A program made the position numbers and the translations under genes. Of a stretch of DNA of 64,000 nucleotides, positions 13,405 to 26,700 are shown piece by piece (positions within the stretch are counted from its first letter, which is position 1; every line of letters starts with the position of its first letter). Location: contig JABBOT010000012.1 in assembly GCA_016165875.1 (NCBI GenBank), forward strand, positions 10,812,136 to 10,876,135, given 5' to 3'. This DNA comes from Acanthopleura granulata. Lineage: Eukaryota > Mollusca > Polyplacophora > Chitonida > Chitonidae. Under the pieces are notes generated by a model. That model was not told the origin of the DNA. It saw only the letters and a program-made list of their open reading frames with translations, and made no database searches.

Positions 13405-13482
13405 CGGTAAATAAATAAATGAATAGATAAATAAGTACTAATAATAGATAAATAAATAATGATAATAAATAAATAAATAAAT
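13405..13482. repeat. (ATAAATAA)n simple repeat
   Basis: Degenerate ATAAATAAATGAATAGATAA-type repeat. The long Leu/Ile/Tyr-rich open frame on the opposite strand is an artefact of it. Confidence 0.85.
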
Positions 13483-14523
13483 AATCACAAGTCAAGGAAG
13501 CTTTCATCTCTATATGCAATTGATTGTATGAGGAAGAATAGGCATATAGTAATTTCACATTGACTGACACAGAACCATTTGAGTTTTACTTCCGTTTTGA
13601 TATCGACTTTTAACTTTATTCACACTTACAGTATAACATGAATATTGAATACATCGACAGCATTGTAGCATTACGAGAGAATATCACATAAACATAAATC
13701 GCACTGTCAGATCTCAATGAATAAAACATTTACAAACATCACTACAGGGAAATCTGTAATCGGATCCAGATGTAATAAAAACCGTGACCGCTTCATCATT
13801 ATAACACTATAACAAAACACTGGTCAAGAATCCGGCTCTTCGCGTTTTAATAGTTTTATTTTGCTTTATCAATTAGTTTTCAGGATCAAAGATGTTGAAA
13901 GCCCAACTCTCAAGGAGTTAGCCATGCACTGTGAAGATTATCTTATTGTCACTGTCAGTGGCATCTTATCATTTCTTTTTACCGTGACATTTCGCCATAC
14001 TTAGTTCGTAAGTGTCACGCCTGATCATTCCCCACTAGAGTCACTAGAGTGACACTTCATCCTTTTTTCTAAATAAAGATGGACTGCTTTCCCCCGTCAC
14101 TGCCATGCCCACTTCGCCTCCTTCAGAGTGAAACTCGTCAGAGGTGACATTCAATCGTCCTCCTGTCACAGTAACATTTCGCCTTAATGCCTTCAGAATT
14201 CTTCATCATTGTGGCAAGGCTGACATCTTTCCGCCAACTCCCAGGCTTTCCCTTCTCTGTCCAGACTTTACCATGCATACATGCATCCTCCTCTGTACAA
14301 TCCTCCGTCCACACTCCACCATTCTTCGTACAAGTACACTTTCTGTCACCCACCGTCCACACACTTCACCACCATTCTCCACACTCTCATCCACCGTTCA
14401 CTCTAGCCACACATCTTCCCACACCTCGTCCGTCGCCGTCTCCCTCGTCATCTCCATCTACTCCCCACCACCAAGACGGGCCCACCGGTTCCTGGACGAC
14501 CGCTCCTGTTTCTTCTCGATCCT

Positions 14524-15018
14524 CTATCGGCAGATTTTCCGACGTTCCTCATCGGCTTTACCTCTTCTAGCCACAGTCTGCCGTTGTAGAGAAGAAGCCA
14601 CGTGTGCCGTAATCTTCACGCATCGCAATCCTTCTCTCCTGAGTCTTGTAGCATTAGCCATTCCGTTGTCCAGGTCGCTCTTGATTTTTTCTTGCTCCTG
14701 TTTCAGCTTAATTGGCTCAAAAAGAGGAAGCTTCCCCGATGGGTAGGCGTTACAGTCCAAAGACACAAGGAAAGACACATTTCCATCGCTTTCTCCAGGA
14801 GGGTTTCGGATTTTTAACAGTCCATCTTCCTTCAGCGGTACCTGACGTCTTTTTCTGTGTCCCCCTTGCGAGGCTCCTGGAAGGTCGATTACTGAGAAAG
14901 CGGTATATTCTACCGGTGTAGAAGCTTCGTTGGTATCAGTCGGATCGCTGTCCACAGGAAGGGGAACAACTCTTTTCCTCTTCGAATTGAGACATTCCAT
15001 TTTAGAAGTCGAGTTCAA
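14524..15018 (-). CDS. Doubtful ORF, nuclear-like basic protein
   Basis: A 164-codon open frame on the minus strand starts MNSTSKMECLNSKRKR and has two basic clusters (SKRKR near residue 12, HRKRR near 55) that could be nuclear localisation signals, then a mixed-charge segment (EPIKLKQEQEKIKSDL). I do not recognise the family. A GTAAAG donor context follows an Arg-Arg pair near the 3' end (about 14565), so the frame may be one exon of a spliced gene. The 200-codon frame on the opposite strand (14144-14746) is Ser/Pro/His-rich and reads as the shadow of pyrimidine-rich sequence. This is longer than expected by chance in such AT-rich DNA, but there is no similarity evidence. Confidence 0.35.
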   Translation of the reverse strand: MNSTSKMECLNSKRKRVVPLPVDSDPTDTNEASTPVEYTAFSVIDLPGASQGGHRKRRQVPLKEDGLLKIRNPPGESDGNVSFLVSLDCNAYPSGKLPLFEPIKLKQEQEKIKSDLDNGMANATRLRREGLRCVKITAHVASSLQRQTVARRGKADEERRKICR

Positions 15019-16860
15019 CGAATACTGTGATTAAACAGTTTCCACAATCATTTGTGTTCGATACTTCAACAAAACCTTATCAACAGATCACGTGGTTCCA
15101 TTGTTTACATCACGTCATTTTGACCCATAATTGTTCACCAGTGATGTTTCTTCAGGTGACATTACAGCATAACAATTAAGCCAGGAGGGAATATTTTTTC
15201 ATCCCGTGAGGTAGCGCTAGTGTGAAACTGGACTTCGATCCATTGTTACGTCAAAAATAGATTGTAACGCAATGTTGACAGCGTTGTAATGTATCAGTCT
15301 CTACTGTAACGTCCAGTCAGAGAAGTCGCTGCGCCTGTCTGTCAAGTGTCATTGAACCTTTCACTTAACAAGGGGTCTGCAAAATCACATTACCTTGTTG
15401 CAGTACGTCCCTGGTATTTCAAGGGTTTGCACTTTTTGATAAATTTACTGGCTAAACTCTATCCTGATGCACTCGGGAATACTTAATCAGCGGATGGTCG
15501 TGGGTTTTCCCGGGCCCTGTCCGGTTTCCTTCCCCCATAATGCTAGTCAACGTCTTAAAAGTGAAATATCCTCGAGTACGGCGTAAAACACTCACCAAAG
15601 TAATAAATAAATCAAGAATATTTCACTTGCACCGTAGTCTGGTATAATTTGTGAGTCGAGGAAACCAAGCCCTACTGAGGAAACCAAGCTCTGTTAAGAA
15701 AAATCTCTACATTGATGGTTGAAAACAACTCCTGATCTTTTTAAGATGCAGCCAGTCCAGCCAATGCTGGATCCAGAGAAAGTGAGTTCACTTTTGGCTT
15801 TGTGTGGTCAAGCACAAGAACTTCAAACAAGAAAGTAAGAAGAGATCGCAAAACTGTAAGCCCCCCCCCCCCCATCACACACACACTCCCCTCCCCTCAA
15901 TATCAACGTGGACAAATGCATGGGAAGAAAAATAGCATGGGAAGGTATCAATCTGTACCATTCTGTGTTGTTGTAGTCAAGAGAGGAACTGCGTCTGCGA
16001 ACAAATTTGGGCAGACAACTTCTAAAATAGATCGTAATGTGAAAAAATAACCCGACAATGGACAACTTCAGGTCATTTTGCACACTTAGTGTGAATTTGA
16101 GAATTCTATGCCTGATATTTGCCCAGATATGCTATGCATAAAGCTGAGAAATATGCGCACGGGCCGACAACTCCTAAAATAGATCGAAACGTGAAAAAGT
16201 AACCTCACAGTGCACAACTTCAGGTTATTTTGCACACTTTGTCTGAGTTTGAGAATCCAAATTGTAATAGTTGTCGACATACGCTCCCTACAAAGTTGAG
16301 CGGAGCAAACGGACGGACGGACAGACGGTCGGAAAAAGCTCTTTAACATTGGAGACATAATTATACCACTCAGACTCTGCCAGAAAAGTAAAGAGTTAAC
16401 GAATCCGAGAATAAATTCTCTCTTCCTATCCAACAGTTTTAAGCAGAGGAAAGTTTATTCTGGACGAACGGCTAGGCATGCATGAATGATTTACGTTACC
16501 TCAGCAATATGCCAGCCGTATCGAGGCAAGAATGATGTTCACAAGACTCAAACTGCTACATGGATAACACAGTGAACAAGAAACACAGACACACCTGTAG
16601 AACAGTTCATGTATCCACATTCAGGAATCAGATGTCTGGCGAAAGACTAAGGAGTCTCTTGTACATTCAATGTATTTATTTACGCCATAATCATAAAACG
16701 ATATTTCAAGATGAATTTCTGATGACTTAAAAACCTTTCAATATGCAAAAAAATCAAATCATAATCATTTTCACTTTTCAAAATGAAAGTTTTGTTTCCA
16801 GGTTTTCTTAATATTAGAGGTTTTCACAGCTACTAATCTTCAGTTTTATTTATCACTCTT
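15019..16860. repeat. Gene-free stretch with SINE fragment and duplicated repeat
   Basis: 15470-15615 is a 3' fragment of the main SINE family, plus strand. 15858-15900 is a C-run followed by a CA-rich stretch. About 100 bp at 16009-16110 recurs at 16161-16262 (shared CCTAAAATAGATCG-type and CACAACTTCAGG-type blocks, offset 152 bp). A GGACGGACGGACAGACGG tail follows at about 16310-16330. No exon is seen. Confidence 0.7.
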
Positions 16861-17090
16861 ATAAACCTGACAAACGATCATTATTCATAAAATCCTGACA
16901 TGATCACTATTCATAAAATCTTCACAAATGATCATTATTCATAGAATCCTGACAAACGATCATTACTCATAAAATCCTGACAAATAATCACTATTCACAA
17001 AATCCTTACAAATGGACTTATTCATCAAATACTAACAAATGATTATTCCTAGAAAGCTGACAAAGGATGATTATTCATGAAACTTGGTCA
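16861..17090. repeat. About 30-bp minisatellite, about 8 copies
   Basis: Degenerate units of the form ATCCTGACAAACGATCATTA with TTCATAAA follow one another across the interval. It lies downstream of the ORC6 3' end, outside the coding part. Confidence 0.85.
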
Positions 17091-17537
17091 AAAGATTCAG
17101 ACCAACAAGATGACTACATCACAAGAACAATCACATAACAATACTGTTTAACATCTCTTGAGCAATCAATCCCCCAGGACGTTTCTCCACAGTTAAACGA
17201 CTACTGTGACGTCAGGCTATTGTATCGGTAGTACATTATTTTTCACGAATTTGTAGTTAGCGGTTTCAGAGGCGTTCTGTCAGCAAGTTAAATGTGAAGG
17301 GTCAAGCATGGGTTTCGATCTCATGAACCTGACGTTTTCAGTCATTCACATACTGCACTGAGCTATCCGAGCAAGGTCAGAACCTTGCCTGACTATAATA
17401 ATAACCTTCAAAAGCATAATGTAATAATTATTGAGTATCCTGGTACAAACGTGTAAGATTACAAATCCTAACTGGGTGATTTTGGCCAGGAACAGGATAT
17501 TTCAAATCTTACAATTCATGTCTTAAATGTTAAATGT

Positions 17538-17543
17538 TTTATT
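17538..17543 (-). terminator. Candidate ORC6 poly(A) signal
   Basis: AATAAA on the minus strand, about 240 bp after the ORC6 stop codon. Confidence 0.5.
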
Positions 17544-17781
17544 CTCACATGAACTCCGACACAATCAAATAAGGGATCTGAAATTTTGGGGGGGGGTTGA
17601 GTTTTACTTCTATGGTCACCTAGTTGTGCATGAAGGACAAGTTTAGCAGCCACCATGTACAAAGTGTGCTTAGAAATCGAGTGCAACTGTAGATTCGTAG
17701 AACATAATATTTTCTACGTATGTACAGTTACTTGGGCTTTCTCCACCACAGAAAATCCAGGTAAAACCAAAGTCTTTGACA

Positions 17782-20700
17782 TCAACTGTTCTGGTTCTGC
17801 GCTGCTTGTGCCAAAATCTTCTGTTTCCACAGCTGGAACTTGGCCTTAGGATCATCGTTCTCAGTGTCTCGGACCTGCTTTACAGGAACGGCCTCTTCCT
17901 CTGAAATACACATTAAGGTATGACAATACTGTAATGGATTATTAACTGTTTTTAACTAACAATCAAAATTTTGGGTTGAGACAACTGAACATCTGGGCAA
18001 CCCTGGTTGGCTAATCTGCTGAAGCCTTAGCCTTATCACACCCAATCAGCGTCTATCTAGTAAGGTTTTCGGTCTGAATGCGGTACTAATTCAGCTTGCA
18101 GTACCAAGCTGGTTTTGTAAGGTGGTAGGCGAAAAGCTGTGGTTGACTCTGGGCTCTTGCTTCGTTCACTCACATACCGGACTGCTGACATGTAAGTGGA
18201 AAATCCTTTAGAATGGCATTGAACACTACTCCAATAAGTAAATAAATATGCACATTGTCCCCCTGACATCAGTGTACTCTTGAGTGTTGCCATGTGTAGA
18301 GAAGTCACTTTGTCAGATAACCTCTGTGGCCTATAACGTTAACATGCACAATGACCAAGGAAATTCTCGCAGCCATTGTGAATTCAAGCCCCTCTCATGC
18401 TGGCTTCCTCTTCAGTTGTACACGGGAAGATTTTCCAGCAACCTTCGTATGGTCCCTTGACTCGGTTTCCTCACACCATGATACTGGCTGCCAAGTGAAA
18501 TATACTAGCATACAGCTTGAAACACCAATCAAACAAAACAGAATCAAACGAATGACTCACTGAGATGACAAACATAAGCTATGTCATCAGAGAGTACATC
18601 ATCTACTGGGCTGGGATGGGTTCAATTGCCATGATGATATAGCACTGCCTTGCAGGAACCTTATGGCTGCTGTCTTTGGCAGGAGATTCTAGTCAGGTCA
18701 CAACATACTGATCCTGGGTCAAGTACTCCTAACCCTACACTCATATTCTGCCCCAGGGGAGATAGTACAGATATGGGTATAAAGTCCTAAATGAATGCAA
18801 GTCTCTCACTTGGCAAAGACTAAACTGCCATTTTTATTTGGCAAAGATTACCTCTGTGCAACAAATTATATGTTGCACACTGTAGCTCCACATATATAGC
18901 TTACCTATGACAGCCTGCTCTAATTCTTCATAAAATGTCTTGCCTCTCTTTCGGTTTGGGGATTTTTTGTCACCTGAAACAGAACTTCAGTGAATTAATG
19001 AAAAGCTTGCACAGTGACAATTTCCCACCATGTGTTTTAGTACACTCATTCCCATTTCCTCAATTATTAGTCCTGATCGCCACTGTGTCAGGGAAAAACA
19101 ACTCGAGTAACAACTTTTTGTGACTAACCTGCACTGTTCTGTCCATTTCTCCTTGTTACCTACCTGTGGCATCCTGTAATATTCTGCCCATTCCAGCATA
19201 CATGTTCTGGACTTTGCAACATCATGTGCTATTTTGTCCATACCTACACAACTGCTCATGGATAACTTGTGGCATCCCATGCTATTTTGTCCATTCCTAC
19301 ACATTTGCCCATGACTAACCTGTGACACCCTGTGCTAATTGGTCCATTCCTACACAACTGCTCATTACTAGCCTGTGAAATACTGTGCTATTTTGTCCAT
19401 TCCTACATGAACTGATTGTGACTAACTAGTGCTATTTTGTGCTTTCTTACACAATCCTTGTAACTAACCTGTGCTATTTTGTTCATTCCTACACAACTGC
19501 TCATGACTAACCTGTGATATTCTGCGCTACTTTGTCCATAACTAACTTGTAGCATCCTTTGCTACTTTGTTCATTCCTACACATCTGCGCATTACCTATG
19601 ACATCCTGTGCTACTTTGTCCATTCCTACATAACTGTTCATGACGAACCTGTGACATCTGTTGGTACTTTGTCCATTCCTATACATTTGCAGATGACTAA
19701 CATGTGATATCCTGTGCTAGTTTGTCCATTCCCACACATCTGCCAATGACTAACCTATGACATCCTGTGCTACTTTGTCCATTCCTACACATCTGCCCAT
19801 GACTAACCTGTGACATCCTGTGCTAGTTTGTCCATTCCTACATATTTCCCTATGACTAACCTGTGACATCCTGTGCTACTTTGTCCATTCCTACACATCT
19901 GCCCATGACTAACCTGTGACATCCTGTGCTAGTTTGTCCACTCCTACATATTTCCCTATGACTAACCTGTGACATCCTGTGCTACTTTGTCCATTCCTAC
20001 ACATCTGCCCATGACTAACCTATGACATCCTGTGCTAGTTTGTCCATTCCTACATATTTCCCTATGACTAACCTGTGACATCCTGTGCTATCTTGTCCAT
20101 GTCCACCAGTAGTCTGTCATATGTAGCTCTCTTCACTGAAGCCTGATCCCGCAGCTTTGACCACTCCACCCTCACCTTTAGTTTTCTGTAGTCAAAAATA
20201 AAAATGATAAACATCATATTTCTGAAAAGAAAAGAACATATTTACACAACCTACACCTTAACTGGAAGAGGTATACAAACTTTGTGGAATACTATTTTTT
20301 TTTTACATTTCTTAAAGGTTTCGTAAAAGAGACAAACTGTTTTAAACATCCTCATTTTTTACAAAATCCACCTATTCAGAGCACGTAGAAAGTCCCCCAT
20401 GTTTTAGGCTTGTCCAATGAAAACAATCCTTTCCTTCTCTTGAATATTCATTGTGAAATCAATAATTATACCAGTTAACCTTGTATCCCAGCCTTTCCCC
20501 CATTGCCTTCCAGTTTTTGTTTTTGGTCATAGTTGGAGGGAGGGCCATATTAATGTTACTGAATTCACAAATTCAACCACTTTTTTTTCAAAATACATTG
20601 TTATTTACACACAGATCTTATTTGATCCTTGTTATTAACAAAAGAACTACAGGGAATTCCACTGTCACCAGAAATTCATCATCCCTTGCATTAGGATCCA

Positions 20701-23700
20701 ATATCAACATTTTAAAGAGTCCAGATCTGTTCACGTTATCAAAACAGCCCTGTTAATGTATCTTGTATTTTCAGAAATAATCAATGACAAAGGAGCCCAT
20801 GTCATGTATGTCCTTAAAAACAATGTGACAAACATTTGTTGTAGTTTGCTTTTTTTTCCCCTCTTTTTGGCTGAAAACATGTAAATGTTTTTCACATAGC
20901 AGCAGATTCCGTTACGGTCAAAATGATCCACAACACTAAACCTGTCACTTTCCACAATGACATCGCCAGACAAGCTCACCAAACAGAAGAAACAAAAGAC
21001 ATTTTAAACAAAGCCAAACAAAACAAAACCAAATGTTTTTGCCAACTTGACATCTAATTAAAGCGACATTGATTTGTCAGTCCTTTCACAAACAGTGAGA
21101 TGAGACAAGTTGAAGGCCTGGGAATTCCGCGAGTACGTGTAGTGTGCATGTGTTACCTTTGAGTGGACAGACAGGACTGAGCTGTGGGGTGGGGTGTTTG
21201 GGTCTATGGGTGGGGTGTGGGGAGGTTTCTTTCTGGTGTAATTATCCACAGTTTCTCACCTACACGCCGCACACAATGCCGCTGACAGGAACAGAGGGCT
21301 TCTGAAGTCCATTTCCTGACAAGACTTCTCATTCTGAATGGCAACATACCTGCAAACATCAGAAACGAGTCCACATTTCTTACTTTCCATGCAGGGTAAA
21401 AAATCAAGAAGCAACCTTAAACAAACGTTTTCTCAGCTAGCGGATACATAAAATGGTTAACTGTATCTATAATACCAACATAACACTAACTGGTAGTTTT
21501 CTGAGGCTACGAAGCAGCTCTAAAGGTTGCTGTCTCTCTGTTGGTCCATCTGACTATGGGTCAGACTTTTGACATCCTATCATTTGACATGGCCATTCAC
21601 TTAGTATGAGAGTAAGACAAAAATGACTTTACAAAAACAAAACAAAACAAAAAGAGAACATTATGTAAAATCTCTGTCAGAAGCTCTAATATATAGACAC
21701 ATCATAACTAATCCTGATGTATGTCTCCACAGATTGCTTTAAAGTATGTTTAAGAAGTCTTCACTATTTTCCCCTTTGATTTCTTCAGTGTGGAGGTGAG
21801 ATGCACCATCCCTCCACCCTGAAGACCAATCTATACATAGTACCACATAGGTTTTTAGCACATGAAGCCATTTAGGGCTAATGTTTTACAATGACAATTT
21901 ATTGATTTATTTGATTGTTGCTTAAATGCTATACTCAAATTTTTGATGTTTACAGTCAGTTTTATGGGTGGAGGAAAGTGGAGTCCTGAGGCATACCATC
22001 AGCAAGTCCAGCTTATGTGGCTTCCTCTTCGGACGTCCAAGGGAAAGTCTGCCAGTGTCCTGCAGATGGTCATGGGTTTCCCTTGGGCTCTGCTTGGTTT
22101 CCTCCCACCATAACGCTGGCCACCGTCTTATAAGTGAAATATTCCTGAGCACAGCGTAAAACACCAGTGAAATAAATAAACAAATATACCATGAGCTATC
22201 TGCAAGCTTCAGGTGAACTTTCCTACATGTGCTGCACAAATACGCATGTGCATGATATTCAAGGAATACACCTTATCTTAAATCAAATATCAGACTGCAA
22301 AAACCTCCACAAGAGTGCTGTCGAAAGCTAACTGTCCCCAAGACCAACCAGCAGTGACAGCAATAAAGAATGAGAGAAGCACAGCCCCCTTCTCACAATG
22401 ACGATTTATTATATTCTCTAACTCAACGGGTCATAGACAACTTGGAAGCAGCGACTTGTTCCAGATAATTGTATGACTACGATATATACAATTAGGATGG
22501 TGCCTGTTGTCTTCAGTTTGAGTTATAACAGATGTGCAACCATGTAAATGTTGTGCCTGTTTAGTTTTACAGTCATCATTCATAATACTAACCGCCATCG
22601 TAGAAGTAAAAACTTCTTGAGTATGACTTTAAATTGCAATCTGTCAATCAATCCATCGACAAATCCCACTGCCTTATCGGTGTAGGCTACTTTGTGTCTA
22701 CCCAACAGAAAACAAAAACTGGGTTGCAGGAGTCTAAGATTGAGTCTTCAATAACTCAGATGTTTCTAATACTTTCAATTTTATTGGGCTAGCACCAAAG
22801 TTTGGACATTGTGAAAAACAAGTACATAAACAGTATGTACAGAAAAACTTAACTAAAACTCAACTTAAAACTGTACAACCAAATTGGAACAGATAACAAA
22901 AAAAAAACAGCCAATGTAGTTTAAAGTACCAATATGTAACAGTTAAAATGGATACACATGTATATTTTATTTCACCTTCATGTCATTTTGCTTCATTAGG
23001 TTACAAAAAGACAATAATACAACATTTATCTGAACTGATTATAAAATTATCACAGTTTTTTCTTGGATACCATGCAAATGTCTTGCTTCAAAGATTATAA
23101 TTTCATGTAAAGTATAACTGAAACATAAATCACAAGAGACATCAACAGCAGTTAACAAAAGCATTCAGAGCCATATACAAGAACAACAAGTTAATGGAAA
23201 TTAGAAAAAATAATTTATAAATTCAAGCGCTGTTGCTGCAGTCATGGCAGTAGTCATGATGGGTTTACTTTTTTACAAACACATCACCTTTCACAATTTT
23301 CCAGGACACTGATTTCTTATTGTGTATATCAGATTGTGTATATCATTTTTTTCATGTGTGATGTTTATTTTCAGTTGTAAGTCTGGATAAGTTTGTTGTG
23401 CAAGAATCAATTTAAAATTGTTCCCATCAAAGTCTGACAAGGATATCACTATCCCTGTGTACCATGTGATAGAACTCATATTTTTTTCCTTCATAAAAGT
23501 CTGTAAATATGCCTCTTTCAACCATTATTTGTAAAATGTAACTTAGAAGAAGGAAACAGGAATAATAATTGATGTTACTTTCTTACAAATGAAATCTCAA
23601 TGAGAAACAGAAGCATTGAACGCAGCCAGGTTTTGATTGACTGGGCTCAGACGAATGACCTTGGTTTGGGGCTCACCAGTGCTCCCAGGAAGAGGCTCTG

Positions 23701-26700
23701 CTTTCAGCTGACCTTGACGATAACTCTCAATGTCACCGGGGGTCAACATGGCTGCCAGTTCCAGTGAGTCTCGGATGCGACACAAAAGTTCGTAATTTTC
23801 TCTTCCATTGACAGTCAGGGTGAAACACTCATTATCCTCTTCAAATTTTCTTTTCTTGCCTTGTCCTGGAAGGGATTTTGATGTAACTTGCATTTTTATT
23901 GGCTTCTTGGCGTGCTGATTCTGAGGTGCAAGGAGCTTCTCATCATTTTTGCGATCTCGTCCAGGGCAGGCACAGATGCGCACTTCAACTGCAGCACGAC
24001 CCAGTACGACATGATCCTTCTCCAGAGTGAAAACGACTTGGATCGGCCGCCTGTTGGGTCCACCCACACACGATCCCAGGCACATGAACTGGAAAAGGTT
24101 GACGACCCAAGCAGAACCTGCCTGGGCCGCCTCGTGTGGAATCACAACGCTCTGACGGCCGCTCAGCCTATCCTCCACATACTGCGCATACTTGTGTTCA
24201 CAGCGGAGCAAATGCGATGGAGCAGGATGGTTCTCGTTGTACTCCTTACAGGTGGCGTGATTCGGACACCGTCTCACCACATCCTGCACGTGCTCGGATT
24301 TGGCGAACACGGCCATTGCACGGATATTCGTGCCTGCTGGTGGGGGATGGGCAGTCTTGAACTGAACAGGGCAAGACGATGCCATTCTGACATAGAGCTT
24401 TTTGAACACAGAGGAGTAGGTCCATGATGTTGATTTTGTCTCCTTCTCTGGCTTTGGGATTGAGATTTCAAATCCGTAGTCACCTGCGTAGTTAACATGT
24501 GATGGGATGGCATGTTGTGTAGAGTAATGCTGAACAGCAATCCCAGCAGTCCCTGTTACAGGTGGGGACTGAAAGCAAGACAGTGACGTGTTAAATAAGA
24601 CTCAGCTTACTCACAAGCAATGGTCAGATGTTAATGCATCAACAAAATCAAGTGAGAACGACTTAAAATGAAGGTTTACAAAGGTTTTTTATTTGTCTCT
24701 AGAATTAAGAACAAATGTAAAACTACAACTGATTCAATATTCAGACAACATAACTTATGAAATTACTTGAATGAATAATGGTTAACACTGCAATATAAAT
24801 ACAAGTGTTAGTAAAATATGCCATAATGGTATTCAAATATGCAAGATTAAAGTGCAAGTTTTTCCAGTTTTAAAGAATGGTAATAACATTTCATTTACAT
24901 TCAATAATTTCAATTTTATTCATTCTTAATCAATGAACATCATTCTAAGAGTGGTGGATTTATTAGCAATATTAATATAGCGTTTGTGTTTCATGTATTG
25001 ATTACCCACCTGATGGAAGTACAGATTCTGCTGAGAACTATCCACCGTTGGCGACTGGCACTCTGGACTGGAGCTCTGGCTGTCAGCATTGCTTTGCTTC
25101 ACAATTGGATGAAGCATTTCAGATATGCTATTTTCCATTGGGAGCTCGTATTTGTCCTTGTGGAAATCATTCGGCTTTGACTGAGCATCATCCAAGTGAG
25201 TCAAGCCACTGTAGTCTTCAGTGCCAATGGAATCGCCGATGGTCTGCCATAAATACTCAAACATGTCTGCAGGTTTAACATCGACCTCTGGCCCCTGGCA
25301 CAACAGTATGTGGTTCGACATGATTTGGAGAAGCGATGACTATGACAAGGGAAGAATGAACAATGATACCAATTCCAGAAAACATATATCCTTATATACA
25401 GTTCCTCAGCCAATCAAATTCAACTAGAGATAAATGATAAAAACAGATAGTGAGTTGTTCTCAGGTTGCTGAGATTTCAACTTTTGATCCTTAATTACTG
25501 CTGAAAGTAATGGTGTATGGTCAAACAGTTTACAGTTAGCATTTTAACACATAATAGGATTAATAATTCTGTGATAATTACCCATCCCAAGCTGATTTCC
25601 CTTTGATGTGCTCACCCTCCTCTGATCTCCGCCCTAAACATACTGCCCAACCTACTGCCCCCTTCCTCCACCCCCCAGCTGGGGAGGTAATTGTTCAGGG
25701 GTCAGGAGCAAGTATACTGAAACCCCCTGATGAGCTACCTATTGAGCTATCACAAACACTGTGTTCAACTTTGCACATTAATGGTATGCAAGGTGTGTAA
25801 CCCACAAAACATCTATCATGCAACAATGAGGAAATATTCTACATTACAGTTAACTGATTAAGTCAACAGTTACTTGCACAAACGGTTCATCTCAAATGGT
25901 GCTCCTAGCTTTATACAATAATCTTCCAACAATATTTATAAATTGCTAATCAACATACACATAATTTGTTCAAGTTACATGTACATGTAGGGGAGTACAA
26001 TGTAGGAGAGCCAAATTTTTAAAAGGTAAGACATTTATTTTTTTTAATGAAATACTTAAGGTCATACTTATCAATCTAACAGAGTAGTATTATTTACATT
26101 ATATTTAGTAATTTCCACTTTTTCTCTTCCACACACTTTTCCCTGTTTCAAACCACTTGAAATGCAAGTTAATATACATGTGTATGTATCAAACTGATGC
26201 TTGCTGTTACTAATGCGTAACTAACATTTCAATTACATCTTTCACATTTAATGCATCATTATTATAACTTAAGGTACTGAGAACAGTTTTGATGATTTTC
26301 ACGTGTATAATTACCCATGTTTGTTTCTGCCAGTCAGTGTCATATATATACAACCGTCCCAAACAATGACATGCCATGTGTCACATATGTGAGATGCATG
26401 TATTGCACATTTGTACAAAACTGCAATTTTCTCATTCTTCTCATCCATGTCTTTCACACTCTGCTTTCCAACAGCATTTTCCCACACTCATATAATCATA
26501 TAATGAGTAACTGCTCGTTGGTGGTTATTTTTGGGAGGGTCAACCAGATTACAGTAACAAAGATATTTTTCATGATGTACACATCACACCATGCACTCAC
26601 AAAAAGAAATAAATAAAAGTGTGGATATTCAGTCTGGCTCTTTCTGTGTATTACAGGTAAAAGAAATGAAGTTACCAGCTGAGGATTTTTAAATCAGAAA

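Noticed and set aside
13256..13570. Leu/Ile/Tyr-rich membrane-like frame
   Set aside because: Generated by the complement of the ATAAATAA simple repeat.
14144..14746. 200-codon plus-strand open frame, Ser/Pro/His-rich
   Set aside because: Composition is that of a pyrimidine-rich low-complexity strand, and it overlaps the more protein-like minus-strand frame. No splice or domain support.
17310..17390. tRNA-like A and B boxes on the minus strand
   Set aside because: No complete cloverleaf with paired acceptor stem could be drawn; more likely a decayed SINE head than a functional tRNA gene.
18987..19328. 113-codon minus-strand frame inside ORC6 intron 5
   Set aside because: It is a read-through of the 53-bp repeat array (repeated [15 protein letters not shown]-like segments), not an exon of ORC6; the true exon 6 is in another place and frame.
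19120..20100. CRISPR-like regular repeat array
   Set aside because: Units are contiguous with no unique spacers, derive from an exon/donor sequence, and the genome is eukaryotic.
23888..24427. 179-codon plus-strand frame
   Set aside because: Shadow of the p53-family DNA-binding exon on the other strand.
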